From Cristatella mucedo (lineage: Eukaryota > Bryozoa > Phylactolaemata > Cristatellidae): a DNA stretch of 64,000 nucleotides. A program made the translations under genes and the position numbers. Below, piece by piece: positions 22,540 to 32,209 of this stretch. The notes beneath the pieces are model-generated. The model had not been told where the DNA came from, searched no databases, and saw only the letters and a list, made by a program, of their open reading frames with translations. Every line of letters begins with the position of its first letter. Position 1 is the first letter of the stretch. Where the stretch lies: NCBI GenBank assembly GCA_009760855.2, contig WPIO01000060.1:2448501-2512500 (forward strand), read 5' to 3'.

Positions 22540-23445
22540 CGATGCTTGACGGATGCCCTTTAAACACAGGTCAGTCCAATTAGTTGCTTCGCGAGCTCCG
22601 ACTTTCGTGTAAATTTATGCTAGCCTCGCCACGAGTTCCTTGCAACGGGGCAGATACGGCGCATCGCTTTCGCATCGCTTGCTTATCGCTTATTGATGAT
22701 CGTAGGTGCCTTTTAGTCACGAGGACGCAGAGCCGCTCCGCATCGGCCGCCGCCGGTCGCCGCGGCGGCGGCGGCGGCAATGGCTTCAATGCAATTGCTC
22801 GCGTTCAGTCTCTCGCCGCGATCGGCGCGGAGCGAGGCAGGCGAGCAAAGCGCAAACCCATACCGCGTGAGCGGGAGAAGCGAGCGAGCATCGCGGGCTT
22901 TCGGACGAGCAGCGACAGCGTTGGCGATGGAGCGGCGGAGCCGTCTGGACGGGCAGCTGAGTAAAACCTAGACCGAAATTAGAATGAAACGGTGGGCACG
23001 TGCTGTTGACGCAAAATAGACGCGACTCGAGCTGAGACTTAGGATACTCGAAACCGTCGTAGGTAGCACTACACGCTACACGAGCAAAGCGACTTTCCGA
23101 CGGACCGAGCGCAGAGCGGCTTTCACACACGCACGCACGGCGAAACTCTGCATCGCGCGTAATCATGGCAGAATAGTGGGGTGTTGCATTATTGCTCGAT
23201 CCGCCCTCTACCGGCCTTACATAGGCGCGGCTAGAATGTAGTAAAGAATGAACGCGTACATGAATGAGCGTTCGCATTACCTGACTAATAGTTAGGGTCG
23301 CGGACAGTAGCCTGCTACCTTGCAGGCTCGCAAAACGATTGTCGCTAATTTTGTGTGCTGCAGCAGCGGCTGAATCGAGCGATAACGCGACGGTTATCTT
23401 TTTTGGGGCATGGTCAGAGCGCCAGCTGGCGCGGCGATAGGTAAG
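22540..23445. other. CpG-rich sequence present only in duplicate 1
   Basis: This stretch has no counterpart in duplicate 2, where the sequence passes directly from the matching 22.44-22.54 kb segment to the end of exon 3. It contains a short GCC/CGG trinucleotide run near 22740-22780. The 278-codon minus-strand frame that crosses it is largely alanine-rich translation of the neighbouring exon repeat in another frame and is not called. Confidence 0.5.
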
Positions 23446-23464
23446 CGTGGCACGCGTCATTAGC

Positions 23465-24021
23465 TCAGCAGTCTCCGCCGCCTTTGCTGTCTCCGCTGCC
23501 TCCACTGCCTTTGCTGTCTCCACTGTCTCCGCTGCCTTTGCTGACTCCGCTGCCTTTGCTGTCTCCGCTGTCTCCGCTGCCTTTGCTGTCTCCGCTGCCT
23601 TTACTGTTTCCGCTGTCTCCACTGCCTTTGCTGTTTCCGCTGTCTCCGCTGCATGCGCGGTTGCCTCCGCCCTGCTTCTGCTGCTGAGGAGTCGTGGTCG
23701 GCTGAGTCGTAGCCAGCGGAGTTGTGGTCGGCTCAGTTGTAGTCGGCTGAGTCGTGGTCAGCGGTGTCATGGTCGGCTGAGTCGTGGCCGGCTGAGTCGT
23801 GGTCAGCGAAGTCGAGGCCAGCCGAGTCGTGGTCGGTTGATTCGTGCTCGGTTGAGTTGTGGTCGGTTGAATCGTAGTCGGCTGAGTCGTGCTCGGTTGA
23901 GTTGTGGTCGGTTGAGTCGTAGTCGGCTGAGTCGTCGCTAGCAGAGTCATGGCAGCCTGAGTCAAGGTCTGCAGAATCGTGGTCGGCTGAGTCGTGGTTG
24001 CTGATGCACATGCCGCAGTTG
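23465..24021 (-). CDS. predicted exon 3, secreted PAN-mucin protein, paralog 1
   Basis: Terminal exon of the predicted gene, 557 nt, residues 106-290 of 290. It opens after a TTTCAG acceptor and supplies a sixth cysteine (C110). A Thr/Gln/Pro-rich stretch follows (TTQPTTTQPTTTQPSTTQP type, about residues 113-222), a classic O-glycosylation substrate. Then comes a Gly/Ser/Asp-rich tail of six-residue units such as GDSKGS, ending GGGDC and a stop at 23465-23467. No membrane anchor is seen. In the other frames the same repeat gives HDSADHDSA or alanine/valine runs. The frame chosen here is the only one that stays open from the acceptor to the stop and agrees in phase with exon 2. Confidence 0.6.
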
Positions 24022-24473
24022 CTGAAATTAAGTAGGCAATTTACTAACTAGAGTGTGATGTCGAATTCAATATTAATACACAAAAGTTTCAGTGTGCCGT
24101 GACTCCGCTCCTCGAGCGGTCAGTGCACCCAGCCAGACTCGCCAGCTCAGGCCACCATAGACGCCCAGCGCTCGTGCAGCACGACGCTGCTCGCCCTGCG
24201 GCAAGCACACGTGCTGCTAGCGACCATCAGCCGCCATGTACGCCGTGTTCAATGAGCGAGTGATCGCCGACTCATTTAAAAGCGAAATAGAGGCAGTGTC
24301 GCGTCATTACTTTGAATTTAAGTCGCAGAGCTGCTTTAATGTCATGGTTCGAAAGAGAGACACAAATGCACACACACCCACGCGCGCGCACACAAACACA
24401 CACACACACTCACGGATACAGACATCTCTGGACGGCGGCCGACGGCGGCCGACGGTGGACGGCACCGACGAAC
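24022..24473 (-). other. intron 2 of paralog 1
   Basis: Predicted 452 bp phase-1 intron, GTTCGT...TTTCAG. It contains a CA/TG repeat. An alternative, stronger donor (GTGAGT at 24413-24408) lies inside and is also in phase 1; using it would add 20 residues in paralog 1, but in paralog 2 that extension meets a stop. Confidence 0.5.
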
Positions 24474-24725
24474 CTGCCTGATTCGTATATAACAGGTCGT
24501 TTTTATTCGAAGCCAAGGCGAGCCTCCTCAGCAAACGACACACTCCCATCTCGCGGCGGAAGTAGAAGCCGACGCAGTCACTTTGAAAAGTGCAGTCTAG
24601 GCTGCACTTAACCAAGGATGCTCCGGTCGAACGCTGCAGAGTCACCGCATCATCGATGGTGGCATTGGAAAACGCTTCGACTGACGCCTTGGCAAACAGG
24701 GCGCAAGGCCCAAACGTTCCGGCTG
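24474..24725 (-). CDS. predicted exon 2, PAN/apple-like module, paralog 1
   Basis: A 252 nt symmetric exon (phase 1 at both ends), residues 23-105. The acceptor CCGCTTTAG is preceded by a pyrimidine-rich stretch. Cysteines lie at residues 29, 62, 66, 72 and 84, with the segment LVKCSLDCTFQSDCVGFYF followed by CRLLRR. This C-x3-C-x5-C-GFxF pattern and the final C-x-L resemble PAN/apple domains, which mediate protein or glycan binding in extracellular proteins. One N-glycosylation sequon (NAT) is present at residue 42. The exon is the same length in the paralog with about ten amino-acid changes and no indel. The family call is by eye; a C-type-lectin-like or other disulphide module is a weaker alternative. 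Confidence 0.6.
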
Positions 24726-24989
24726 CTAAAGCGGAGTGTATAGAGCTCGCACTGACATATAGTGGCACAAAATATTTCGCTGCGCACCAGTTTTTGCGTG
24801 AATTTATGAATATACTATCTTTTCACCTGCCTGCGTTCGCGGGCTCTCGCGACACATCGCGTGAGCTGTCTTATTTTTCTGTCTTTTTTATATTTACTCT
24901 GTCTTTATTTCACCGAACATTCATTAGCAAAGTCTCCTGACTTGTCTACAGTTAGCAAAGAAACGAAAAACGTATCAATTAATCACTTG

Positions 24990-25179
24990 GATAATTTAGT
25001 GGGTCTCTGTGATTCGTCCTTCATGTGCTTATGCACGCTGACACTGCGCATGTTGCCACTAACCATCATTGCACGCTGAATCTGTGCAGGTCACCCTTAA
25101 CAAGTTGTTCTTGTTGTTTAATGAGCATGCTACCACTAACCATTCGATCGTGCTTTCTTTGCTGCAAATTATAGTGCCA

Positions 25180-25214
<35 letters not shown>

Positions 25215-25255
25215 GATTGAGTTATCCGATAGCGCTTAATCTAATGCATCATTAA
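24990..25255 (+). mobile_element. LINE family B 3' UTR with (GA)n
   Basis: Family B 3' UTR words (GTGGGTCTCTGTGATTCGTCCTTCATGTGCTTATGC and onward) run into a degenerate terminal region with a GA tract at 25185-25212. The same fragment is present in duplicate 2 at 50925-51180, so it predates the duplication. It lies in predicted intron 1. Confidence 0.8.
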
Positions 25256-25504
25256 AATTGTAAATCACAACTGTTCGCGTCTCATACCTCGAAGCTCACT
25301 CTCACGATTCGTGCACAGCGACCCCAGCCGATTTCTTGGGTACCCAATATCTAGTCTTTGTATGCCGCTACCTCCATGCTATCCTTCAGTTGTTGAGCTT
25401 TAACGTACCCACGTCCCTCGTCACTGCATTGCACTGCAATAGAATGAAACGTGTGCATATAATCATAAACCAATGGACATGCTTCCTCTCCAGACTATTT
25501 CTAA

Positions 25505-25735
25505 AAATAAATATAATTCATTTGTATAGAGCCCTACGATAACATAATTTTTACTAAGGGCCTTTGCATATGCCACAGGGCTCAAACCCGAGACCTCGGC
25601 CTACAACAAATGAATTCACGTCGACCTTTATCGAAGGGATCACCTTGGCCACTTGGCCAAGCCAGCGTGGAATAATAGTACGTAGACAAATATGGATCTC
25701 TCAGGGCCCCATACAAGATTTGCTTTCCTTATAAT
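25505..25735 (-). mobile_element. tRNA-derived SINE
   Basis: The minus strand carries an A-box-like TGGCCAAGTGGCC (25647-25659) and a B-box-like CGGGTTTGAGCCC (25578-25590). It ends in GGGCTCTATACAAATGAAT, a tail similar to that of the SINE at 3.55-3.70 kb on the other strand. A second copy is at 51.42-51.65 kb by duplication. Confidence 0.6.
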
Positions 25736-25929
25736 TACTGTTTTCACTGCTGCCATTTAAACGTGAATACGTTCTTTCCTTGAGCATTTAAATAGCCATC
25801 GTGGGGATTTAGGCAACGGAAAATGTTCTAGCCAACTCAACTCGGAATCTTTCTATAAAATATATATATATATATATATATGTATTATTTATCAAAATAT
25901 TGATTTGACTTTTATACATCAGCCGACGG

Positions 25930-26870
25930 TACCCTGCCCTTAAAGGGTCACTAGGGCTACCCACATCTCATGGTTCAGAAACGGGAACCACCAGGCTTCC
26001 CAGCTGGTAATGGCGTCGGGACTCACAGCCGCAGCAACGCCCTTGGCTCCGTGCTAGGTAAGCCGAGGTCTGTCAGGTAAGCTCCACTGTTTAGCTGCGA
26101 GCTGCAGAGAGCTCCCATTACGACCACCTCCTACCGGTAGCCACGCAGGAACGACCCAGAAATGGCCGCATATTTATCTGTCTCATTCCGAACCGCCATC
26201 TCTAGGGCATCATTACTGCTGTCAAACGGCAGCTTCACGTGAACATTTAACACTTTTGCCATTTTCCATCACCAGGTCCGGCTTGAATGCCAGATCGCCG
26301 GCAATGGGTATGGTCGCACCCTGCCGACATGCATGTGAGCTCGGCGGTCCGAAAAGCTAAGATGAGACAGCCCAGGACCAGGTCATGGCCGGTCATGTCA
26401 TGCCGCGATCGCATGGAGCGTCAACCGGCAATGGCTCAGCACGTGGCAAATGGCCTTTGCCTCCGTGCAGCATAGGCGGCAGCTATTAACCGTCCTGGTG
26501 TATGATGGACTCCTTGCAGCAACCACTGGCAGAACTTCCAGTGAACTAGCCACCCGGCCTGAGGTCAAAGGCTCCGCCCGATCTCGTGCTGACCGTGGGT
26601 CGAAATTCTCTCGGTGGCCAGGTAACGGCTAATACTGCCCTGTCCAGGCTGGGCCACCCATCCCTGGCCTTCAGCGAGTCTGGCGAACTCCGGCAGCTTC
26701 GTGATCCCTACTTGCCGCACGACAGAGTGCCCGGTGCCGTCGGGGTCGGCGGACACTGCCAGCGCTTCTAGGCCGGCCAGCAAGAGGCGGCAGGAGAAAC
26801 GCTTGAGGCACTTGTGCAACGGAGCAGCTCTCAGGCTAGCCGCGATATTAGCCTTGCCTTAGCGGGTTCG
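25930..26870 (-). pseudogene. R2/NeSL-type LINE, C-terminal zinc knuckle and restriction-like endonuclease
   Basis: On the minus strand a zinc knuckle, CRLCCTEAKAICHVLSHC (26428-26481), matches the C-x2-C...H-x4-C motif that separates reverse transcriptase and endonuclease in R2-, R4- and NeSL-type LINEs. It is followed by KPDLVMENGK (near 26255-26275) and, one frame over, KLPFDSSNDALEMAV and ETDKYAAISGSF. This is the layout of the PD-(D/E)xK restriction-like endonuclease. Frameshifts and a TAG show the copy is dead. Absent from duplicate 2, where a LINE family A piece lies instead. Confidence 0.65.
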
Positions 26871-27095
26871 GTTAGGGCGCCTAGTACAGACCCGACAGCT
26901 GCTGACTCACCTAGCTCAGGTTAGAATGGAGCTCTATGCAGGCGATGCGGTTAAGAGATGGAGCGACTAATGTGGTTGTCTTAGCGGGTTCAACTTGGAC
27001 AGCTAGTACAAGCCCGACTCCTGGTCTACCCGCTAAAGTTAGAATGAAGCCTGGTGCAGACGTTGCGGTCAGGATGTGCACCGACTAATATGCTG
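26858..27095. repeat. tandem duplication of about 125 bp
   Basis: Two adjacent units begin CTTAGCGGGTTC, pass through CTAGTACAGACCCGAC or CTAGTACAAGCCCGAC and GTTAGAATG, and end GACTAAT. They could be promoter-type subrepeats of a transposon end or a satellite fragment. Confidence 0.7.
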
Positions 27096-27099
27096 AAGT

Positions 27100-28262
27100 A
27101 GAAATAGCAGCTGCGCGCAAGGTCAGGAGTTGAGAGGAGAGAAAATATAAGGAGACGAGTGACAGAGCTCGAGAGAGACAGCTTCGTTAGTCGAGCAGAG
27201 GCTACGCCCCGAGAGCTCAGGGCTGCAGTTTGGTAGTCGATGCGAGACTACGCTTCAAGAGCACGAGAGGCGAACCTTCGGCGACGGACAGCTAAGTGCA
27301 ACTTAGACTGCGCAGTTGTGTTCTGCCGGCTACTCAGCTGCTCGTATCTTGGGGTGCTGTAGCGACGCACGCATAGGGTAGTTAGTTATACTCGGACTTC
27401 GGGGGTTCGCGCAGTTAACTCCGTCGGACCGATACGCGCCGCGTAAACGCACAGGGTAGTCGGTTATACTCGGGCTTCGGGAGTTCGCTCAGTTAACTCC
27501 GTCGGTCCGGTACGCGCCGCGTAAAGCGCTTGCGCCGGCGCGTAACCACTACTAACAGGCCCACACTAAACTGTTGCTTTCGGCACCCAGTTGTGGCCGC
27601 CTGTGTTTTAACCGCACTGCAGCACTGCACCACACAGTCTACCGGTAGAGAACCGGGGGACGAGCTTCTACGCGGTTACACTTGTAGGCGTCCGACCACA
27701 GCAAGGTCGGGTCGACCCTGTGGCCAGGGCCGAATGCTGATGTGCTAGATTCAGGACCTGCGAACGAACCTCGTCGGACGACGGCGTGCAATACAAGCTG
27801 GCGACGACTCGGTCGAGGCGGTGTCGAGCGACTTGGCGGATGTACGAGCCTTGCTGCACAGCATGCGACAGGCTTGCACAAACCGTAGCAAGGAGGCCTT
27901 CGTCTCGAAAAAGACTGAGCTCACGTCACCCGTGAAGCGTTTTGTGAATGGGAAATGCGCGCATTCGGAAACGGTAGACCGAAACGGAACCAATATTGCT
28001 TCATCAGGGCCTTTTTGGCTGGCTTGGGGCAGCCTCAGGCACAAGCCGTACACGACAAAATTATTTGAGCCGTGGCAGGTGGAAAGTCAACAGGACGTCA
28101 AATATTTGGTTATGGGCGGGCAGTCTGGCGTACAGCTAGTTAATTTCTCTCGAGTAGGAAGAGCAGGCCTGCTCCATTTCAGCCCTATTCTATCCAAGAC
28201 CCTGCGGGGCTCCGAGGTATGCAGCGGCTCGTTCTCCGAAGCTCAGGGATCCACACGCTGTG
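27100..28262 (+). other. copy 1-specific region with an unrecognised open frame
   Basis: Contains a second tandem duplication of about 80 bp (27371-27451 and 27452-27530). A plus-strand frame is open from about 27750 and has an ATG-like start region before 27821; it runs to 28378 (about 185 codons or more, including LADVRALLHSMRQACTNRSK). Its last part runs into the minus-strand R2-like reverse transcriptase relic, so the end is probably chance. The region might be the 5' part of an unidentified transposon; no domain is recognised. Confidence 0.3.
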
Positions 28263-28264
28263 TA

Positions 28265-29240
28265 CGGGGTGATTTAGGTGGACATTGCCTTAGCACTCAG
28301 GCGGGTGACCACAAAGCACTTTACCGGCCGGAACTCATGCCCATAGTCAAAGCGGGACCCATTCAGCTCCAGACATGAGGGCCTGCAGACCAGACGACGT
28401 GCTTTATAATAAGTCGAGGTCGTCCACCAGTGCTCAGTTCGACTAGGAGGTTCCGCCAAGCTATAAGCAGGACTCCTGCATGCTGCTACCACAGACTCTC
28501 ACAAAAGGCTCCAGTGCCATATTAAAGAGGATTCCCTATTGCAGGACGCCGGAAAATGTAGACAGCACCAAGTGCGTCTCATCACACACCCGTCGCTCCA
28601 GGAACGAGCCGGCGTTGAGGAGTTCAACGAAACTGCAGAAGCTTTCATTCACACCGACATGCCGAAGTGAACCAAGCAGGGAGACATGCAGGATGCTGCC
28701 AGAGTAGTTTTGCAGGTCAAGGAACGACGAGTACACCACGTCAGAGCTCTGCAAATCTCCGACCTTCTCGAAGGAGCTTTCCACAACTAAGGATAGCCTG
28801 CACCGTGAGTTGACGAGGCTTGTAGTATTCCATGAGGTCGATTCCGAGGTCTGTGAAAGTGGTCGGCGACATCCTTTTCCGAGAGCGGACACGTCGGGCT
28901 TGACTGAAGAGCTTTGTTAGAAGGAACAGCTAGAGGGGAGACGGTGTTCAGGAGGTCATTGTCAACCGGCTGGGCCTGCAACTTGGTTTAACCTTGAAAT
29001 CGACAGGCTACCAGGTCACCGGTGAAGTACGTCGGCGCTGGCAGCAGGATTTCTCGGACGGCCTTGGTGCGGTTGGGAGCGTAGTGGCGCTGCAGATGAA
29101 AGATGCAGCTCGATTCCCACGAACCGCCGCACATGGTGCCAACCGGCTGAGACGGCAGAGGCTCGGGACGAATGCGAGGTCGGCGCCCCGCTCGTGATCC
29201 CTAACCTCAGGAAAACTACACCCAATGCTTCGGGGGATCA
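28265..29240 (-). pseudogene. R2/NeSL-type LINE reverse transcriptase relic, duplicate 1
   Basis: Minus-strand frames show the palm motif A region SSFLDLQNYSGSILHVSLL, then a GVLQ...GILFNMALEPFV segment corresponding to GVxQGxxLSPxLFNLALEP, and DYGHEFRPVKC near the thumb side. LALEP after the Gln-Gly box is typical of RLE-type and Tx1/L1-type LINEs. The RLE and knuckle on the same strand downstream (25.9-26.9 kb) favour R2/NeSL. Several stops are present. A C/H-rich segment near 29.05-29.15 kb may be the N-terminal zinc finger. Confidence 0.6.
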
Positions 29241-29249
29241 CTAAGCTTA

Positions 29250-30175
29250 GCCGTAGCTCGAAGAAATCGCGAGCCGCATGTTGAGCTTCGGCTGGAGGCA
29301 GTGAGAGCAGTTTTCTACGCGCTCATATGTAGGTACCGGTGAGGCAGAGGGCGTCAATATGAGGGCCGGCAGAGGTATCTCAGCTGAAGTGGCAGGTGAA
29401 GAAATGCGAGATATGGCAGGTGAAGAAATCCGGGTGTCGTCGAGGCTGAGGAACGATGCTGATGAACAGGCGAAGGGGCGGAAGGGCATAGGACGAGAAC
29501 ATGGAAGTTTGGTTGCGAGTGAGGGGAAAGGAGAAGGAGCTAGGTGAATAATAGACGATCAGTAGGGGCAAAGCGCCACGGCCGAGGGCATACCAAGATG
29601 GTGAACGCCTGGGGGGCATCTTGCAGTGATTTAAACAGATATGTTTAAGGCCTTGGTTGTTTATTCCACCCCCACACACACATTGCCAGTAGCAGACATT
29701 CTTGTGGCATCGGGCGGGATTACTTTCTTGACGGTCATTGTCACTATCCACCTATCAGACGGCACGTGGTCTTATACGGGCGGCATATCGACGTGGATGA
29801 CCGGGATGAACAGTCAGAGCCCCCTAGACACCGTGTCATCGAAAGTGTCGAGGTTTAAACCATCAGCAACAACCGTGGTATGGATGGCACCCTGGTATTT
29901 GGTGCAAGGGTGGGCTTTAATGAGTTCCGCTACCAGTATCCTAACATGTTGTAAGTCAAGTATATTCAGCTATGCCGTTTTCAAGCGCCAGGCAATTTTC
30001 ACTGGCTGAATAAAGGAGTGAGAGTAAGACAATCTTCTTAGACGCTTTTTCTCCGCCAGTGCTGCTCGCGCAGTCCCAGCCGCATAGCCTCCTTCAAGTG
30101 ACAAGGCTGCCGATTCAGCCACAACCCCTACAGCCGCCATGCAAGGCCTCAGCCACGCCGTCTGGGCTGACATTT
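29250..30175. other. duplicated sequence, possibly 5' part of the R2-like LINE
   Basis: Aligns with 53280-54160. It holds a 24 bp tandem repeat (GGCAGGTGAAGAAATGCGAGA type) at about 29390-29430. Minus-strand frames such as KYQGAIHTTVVADGLNLDTF (near 29900) are preserved between the duplicates, but the frame is interrupted in both. It may be upstream ORF sequence of the R2-like element; no domain is recognised. Confidence 0.35.
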
Positions 30176-30399
30176 GAAGCGCCTTACTAGCCTTGGCTTA
30201 ATTTTAGCGCGAACAAGAACTATTTGGCGGGCGAAAACTCCTTTCTCCTGGAGCAGTGAGCCAGAGAGGAGCGCCAGTGCGGTTAGAGAGCAAGAGCTTA
30301 AGAGCAAACCTGGAAGTTCTGAGACCAGCGGTGGCGATTCGGCCTTAATAATTGGTCTGATAGCCGCGGGAGCAGCTGATTAATTTTGGCTGGCAAGTA

Positions 30400-31345
30400 A
30401 CTGCTGCTCTGCCGTAACTCGGTCCAAAAAGGATCGTCTGGAACCTATTCGGAATTCAAGCTGTACATGGGTGCCCTTCCAGTGGCCTAGTGACGGTATT
30501 AATTCCCTACCGTAATGGGCCACGGTGTCGGACCCAATACCACTAAGCTCTTGTCCCAAGGTCTCAGCTAGGTATTTAAGAGCCGAGCGACGCCCACTCT
30601 TGGTCTTTTGTTCGGCTCCTCTCTTCGGCCTCGCTTCGACGCCGTCGGATTCAGTTCGCTGAAAGCGAGGCAGGAGAGCAGGAGAGAAGGGCGGGCTGTT
30701 CGCCGGCGATTGACGGGACAGGATGAGACAGCGCTAGGAGGATTGGGTGGACTCCACCGAATACTGTCGTATCGCGCCTGAGCAAGCATTGTGTTTCTTT
30801 TGTGTTTTGTGTGTGCACGCTCGCACGTGGTCTCGGCACAAGGATTTGCCGGTGTAAGCCAGACGTAGTTGGTGTGATGGGTGAGATATTCCGTTGGTTC
30901 GGGCTCCTTCATCTATTTGGGCCGTTCCCTCTAGAGACGCGGGTAACCTAAGTGTGGAGACGTGTTTCCTCCGCAAGAGTGCTCGAGGTGGTGTGCGAGG
31001 TATTCATGCCGTTAAGGTGGAAGCGGAGCCCTAGTTCTCCTGTCAGGGTCAAGGCTCCGGTTCGGGCTCCATCTATTTCGGTCGTTCCCCACTATAGACA
31101 TAAGTAGCCTCAGTCTGGAGGCGCATTCCCCACGCCAGAGTGTTTGAGCTGTTGAAAGCGTGCGAGGAGTGCATAGGTAAAACTGAGCTAGACGCGCTGC
31201 GAATGGGCTTGCGAATAAAGCTCAGTAAAATCCCCAGTTTGTGTGTTTCACTTTCCAAAATTCACGCCGCGGACTCACGACCCCTTTAGTGCCGGTAAGT
31301 AGGTCAGCGCCAGAAATGCTTGTTTCATGGCTCATTTGTGGCGCG
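30400..31345 (+). mobile_element. possible LTR or promoter-bearing element, copy 1 only
   Basis: A TATTTAAG box at about 30573 is followed by a GC-rich leader, and an AATAAA signal lies at about 31214 before a GT-rich stretch, the order expected within an LTR. An internal tandem repeat of about 165 bp (30895-31005 and 31060-31175) is visible. The whole interval 30176-31915 is missing from duplicate 2. No second LTR or coding region was found, so this is tentative. Confidence 0.3.
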
Positions 31346-31371
31346 TAGGCGAGCACCAAACTGCATTAAGT

Positions 31372-31856
31372 GGTAATAATAATAATAATAATAATTCACT
31401 TGATAAAGCGCCCTCAGAGAACTTAATCTCTCTCTAGGCGCTTTACATTTGCTGTAAAGTGAAATGCAATTGAATGGTAAGTAAAATCATGCTTGAAAAA
31501 CAAGCGAGATGAATAATATGGTTAGGGGTGACATGCACAGGGTCAGCATGCAAATGTGGTTAGTGGCAGCATGCACAGTGTCAGCACGCATAAGCACATC
31601 AAAGACGAATCACAGGGACCCACTAAATGCTGTCCTAAATAGGTGTGTTTTTAGGTTCCTTTTAAATGTGGTCAGGTCAGGGGATGTTTTGACGCAGGTC
31701 GGGACGGAGTTCCAGGCTTTGGGAGCATATGAACTAAATGCACGGTCTCCAAAGGATTTAAGGTTTGTATGAGGTATTTGTAGACTGTTGGATTCCGAGA
31801 AGCGGGTGGTACGATGCTTGGCCTGATGGGGTAGTATATCTGACAGATAGGTCACG
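31372..31856 (-). mobile_element. LINE family B 3' end
   Basis: AAT run, 3' UTR and the reverse transcriptase C-terminus (LPHQAKHRTTRFSESNSLQI; frame 31610-31855). It lies in the copy 1-specific interval, so it is absent at the corresponding point in duplicate 2. Confidence 0.9.
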
Positions 31857-32209
31857 CCGCTCGGTAAGCGACAGGTTACGACAACTCTGCTGAGCCTTCG
31901 GCGTTACTTATCTATGGCCCCCAGCCACGTCATTTGGGCTGATATTGCCTGACAGCCACGCACAATTCAGGTATCCGGAAAACAATCCAAAAACACAATC
32001 AATGCTTAAAACTTCGTGAATATGGATTGCAAGCTGGAACTCAAAAATGATCTTTGGGCTTACGAAATTTTCCCGATTAGAAGAGCCGTCCATCCAAGTT
32101 TTCTAGGGCGTCGCGTTCTTGGCCATTTTCCTGTATATGCGTATACATTAGCTGCGTTTACATGGTAGACTTCCCACCCTGATTGACACCGACTTCCCTC
32201 TTAGTTAGG

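Noticed and set aside
22786-23622. Minus-strand 278-codon frame with Ala/Glu/Thr repeats
   Set aside because: Its repeat part is another frame of exon 3 and the rest lies in sequence missing from duplicate 2.
23447-23941. Plus-strand alanine/valine then Gly/Arg/Ser frame of 164 codons, and the 207-codon frame at 49344-49967
   Set aside because: Antisense reading of the exon 3 repeats. They lack start context and do not fit the exon structure found on the minus strand.
23470-24000. Possible CRISPR-like repeat array
   Set aside because: Units are 15-18 bp, abut without spacers and encode a continuous peptide repeat in an animal genome.
24236-24481. Plus-strand frame starting MYAVFNERV, also present in duplicate 2
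   Set aside because: Differences between copies are nearly all amino-acid changing and copy 2 lacks the ATG. Similarity follows from the duplication alone.
29641-30009. Plus-strand frame of 122 codons
   Set aside because: Not open in duplicate 2, and antisense to more protein-like minus-strand segments shared by the duplicates.
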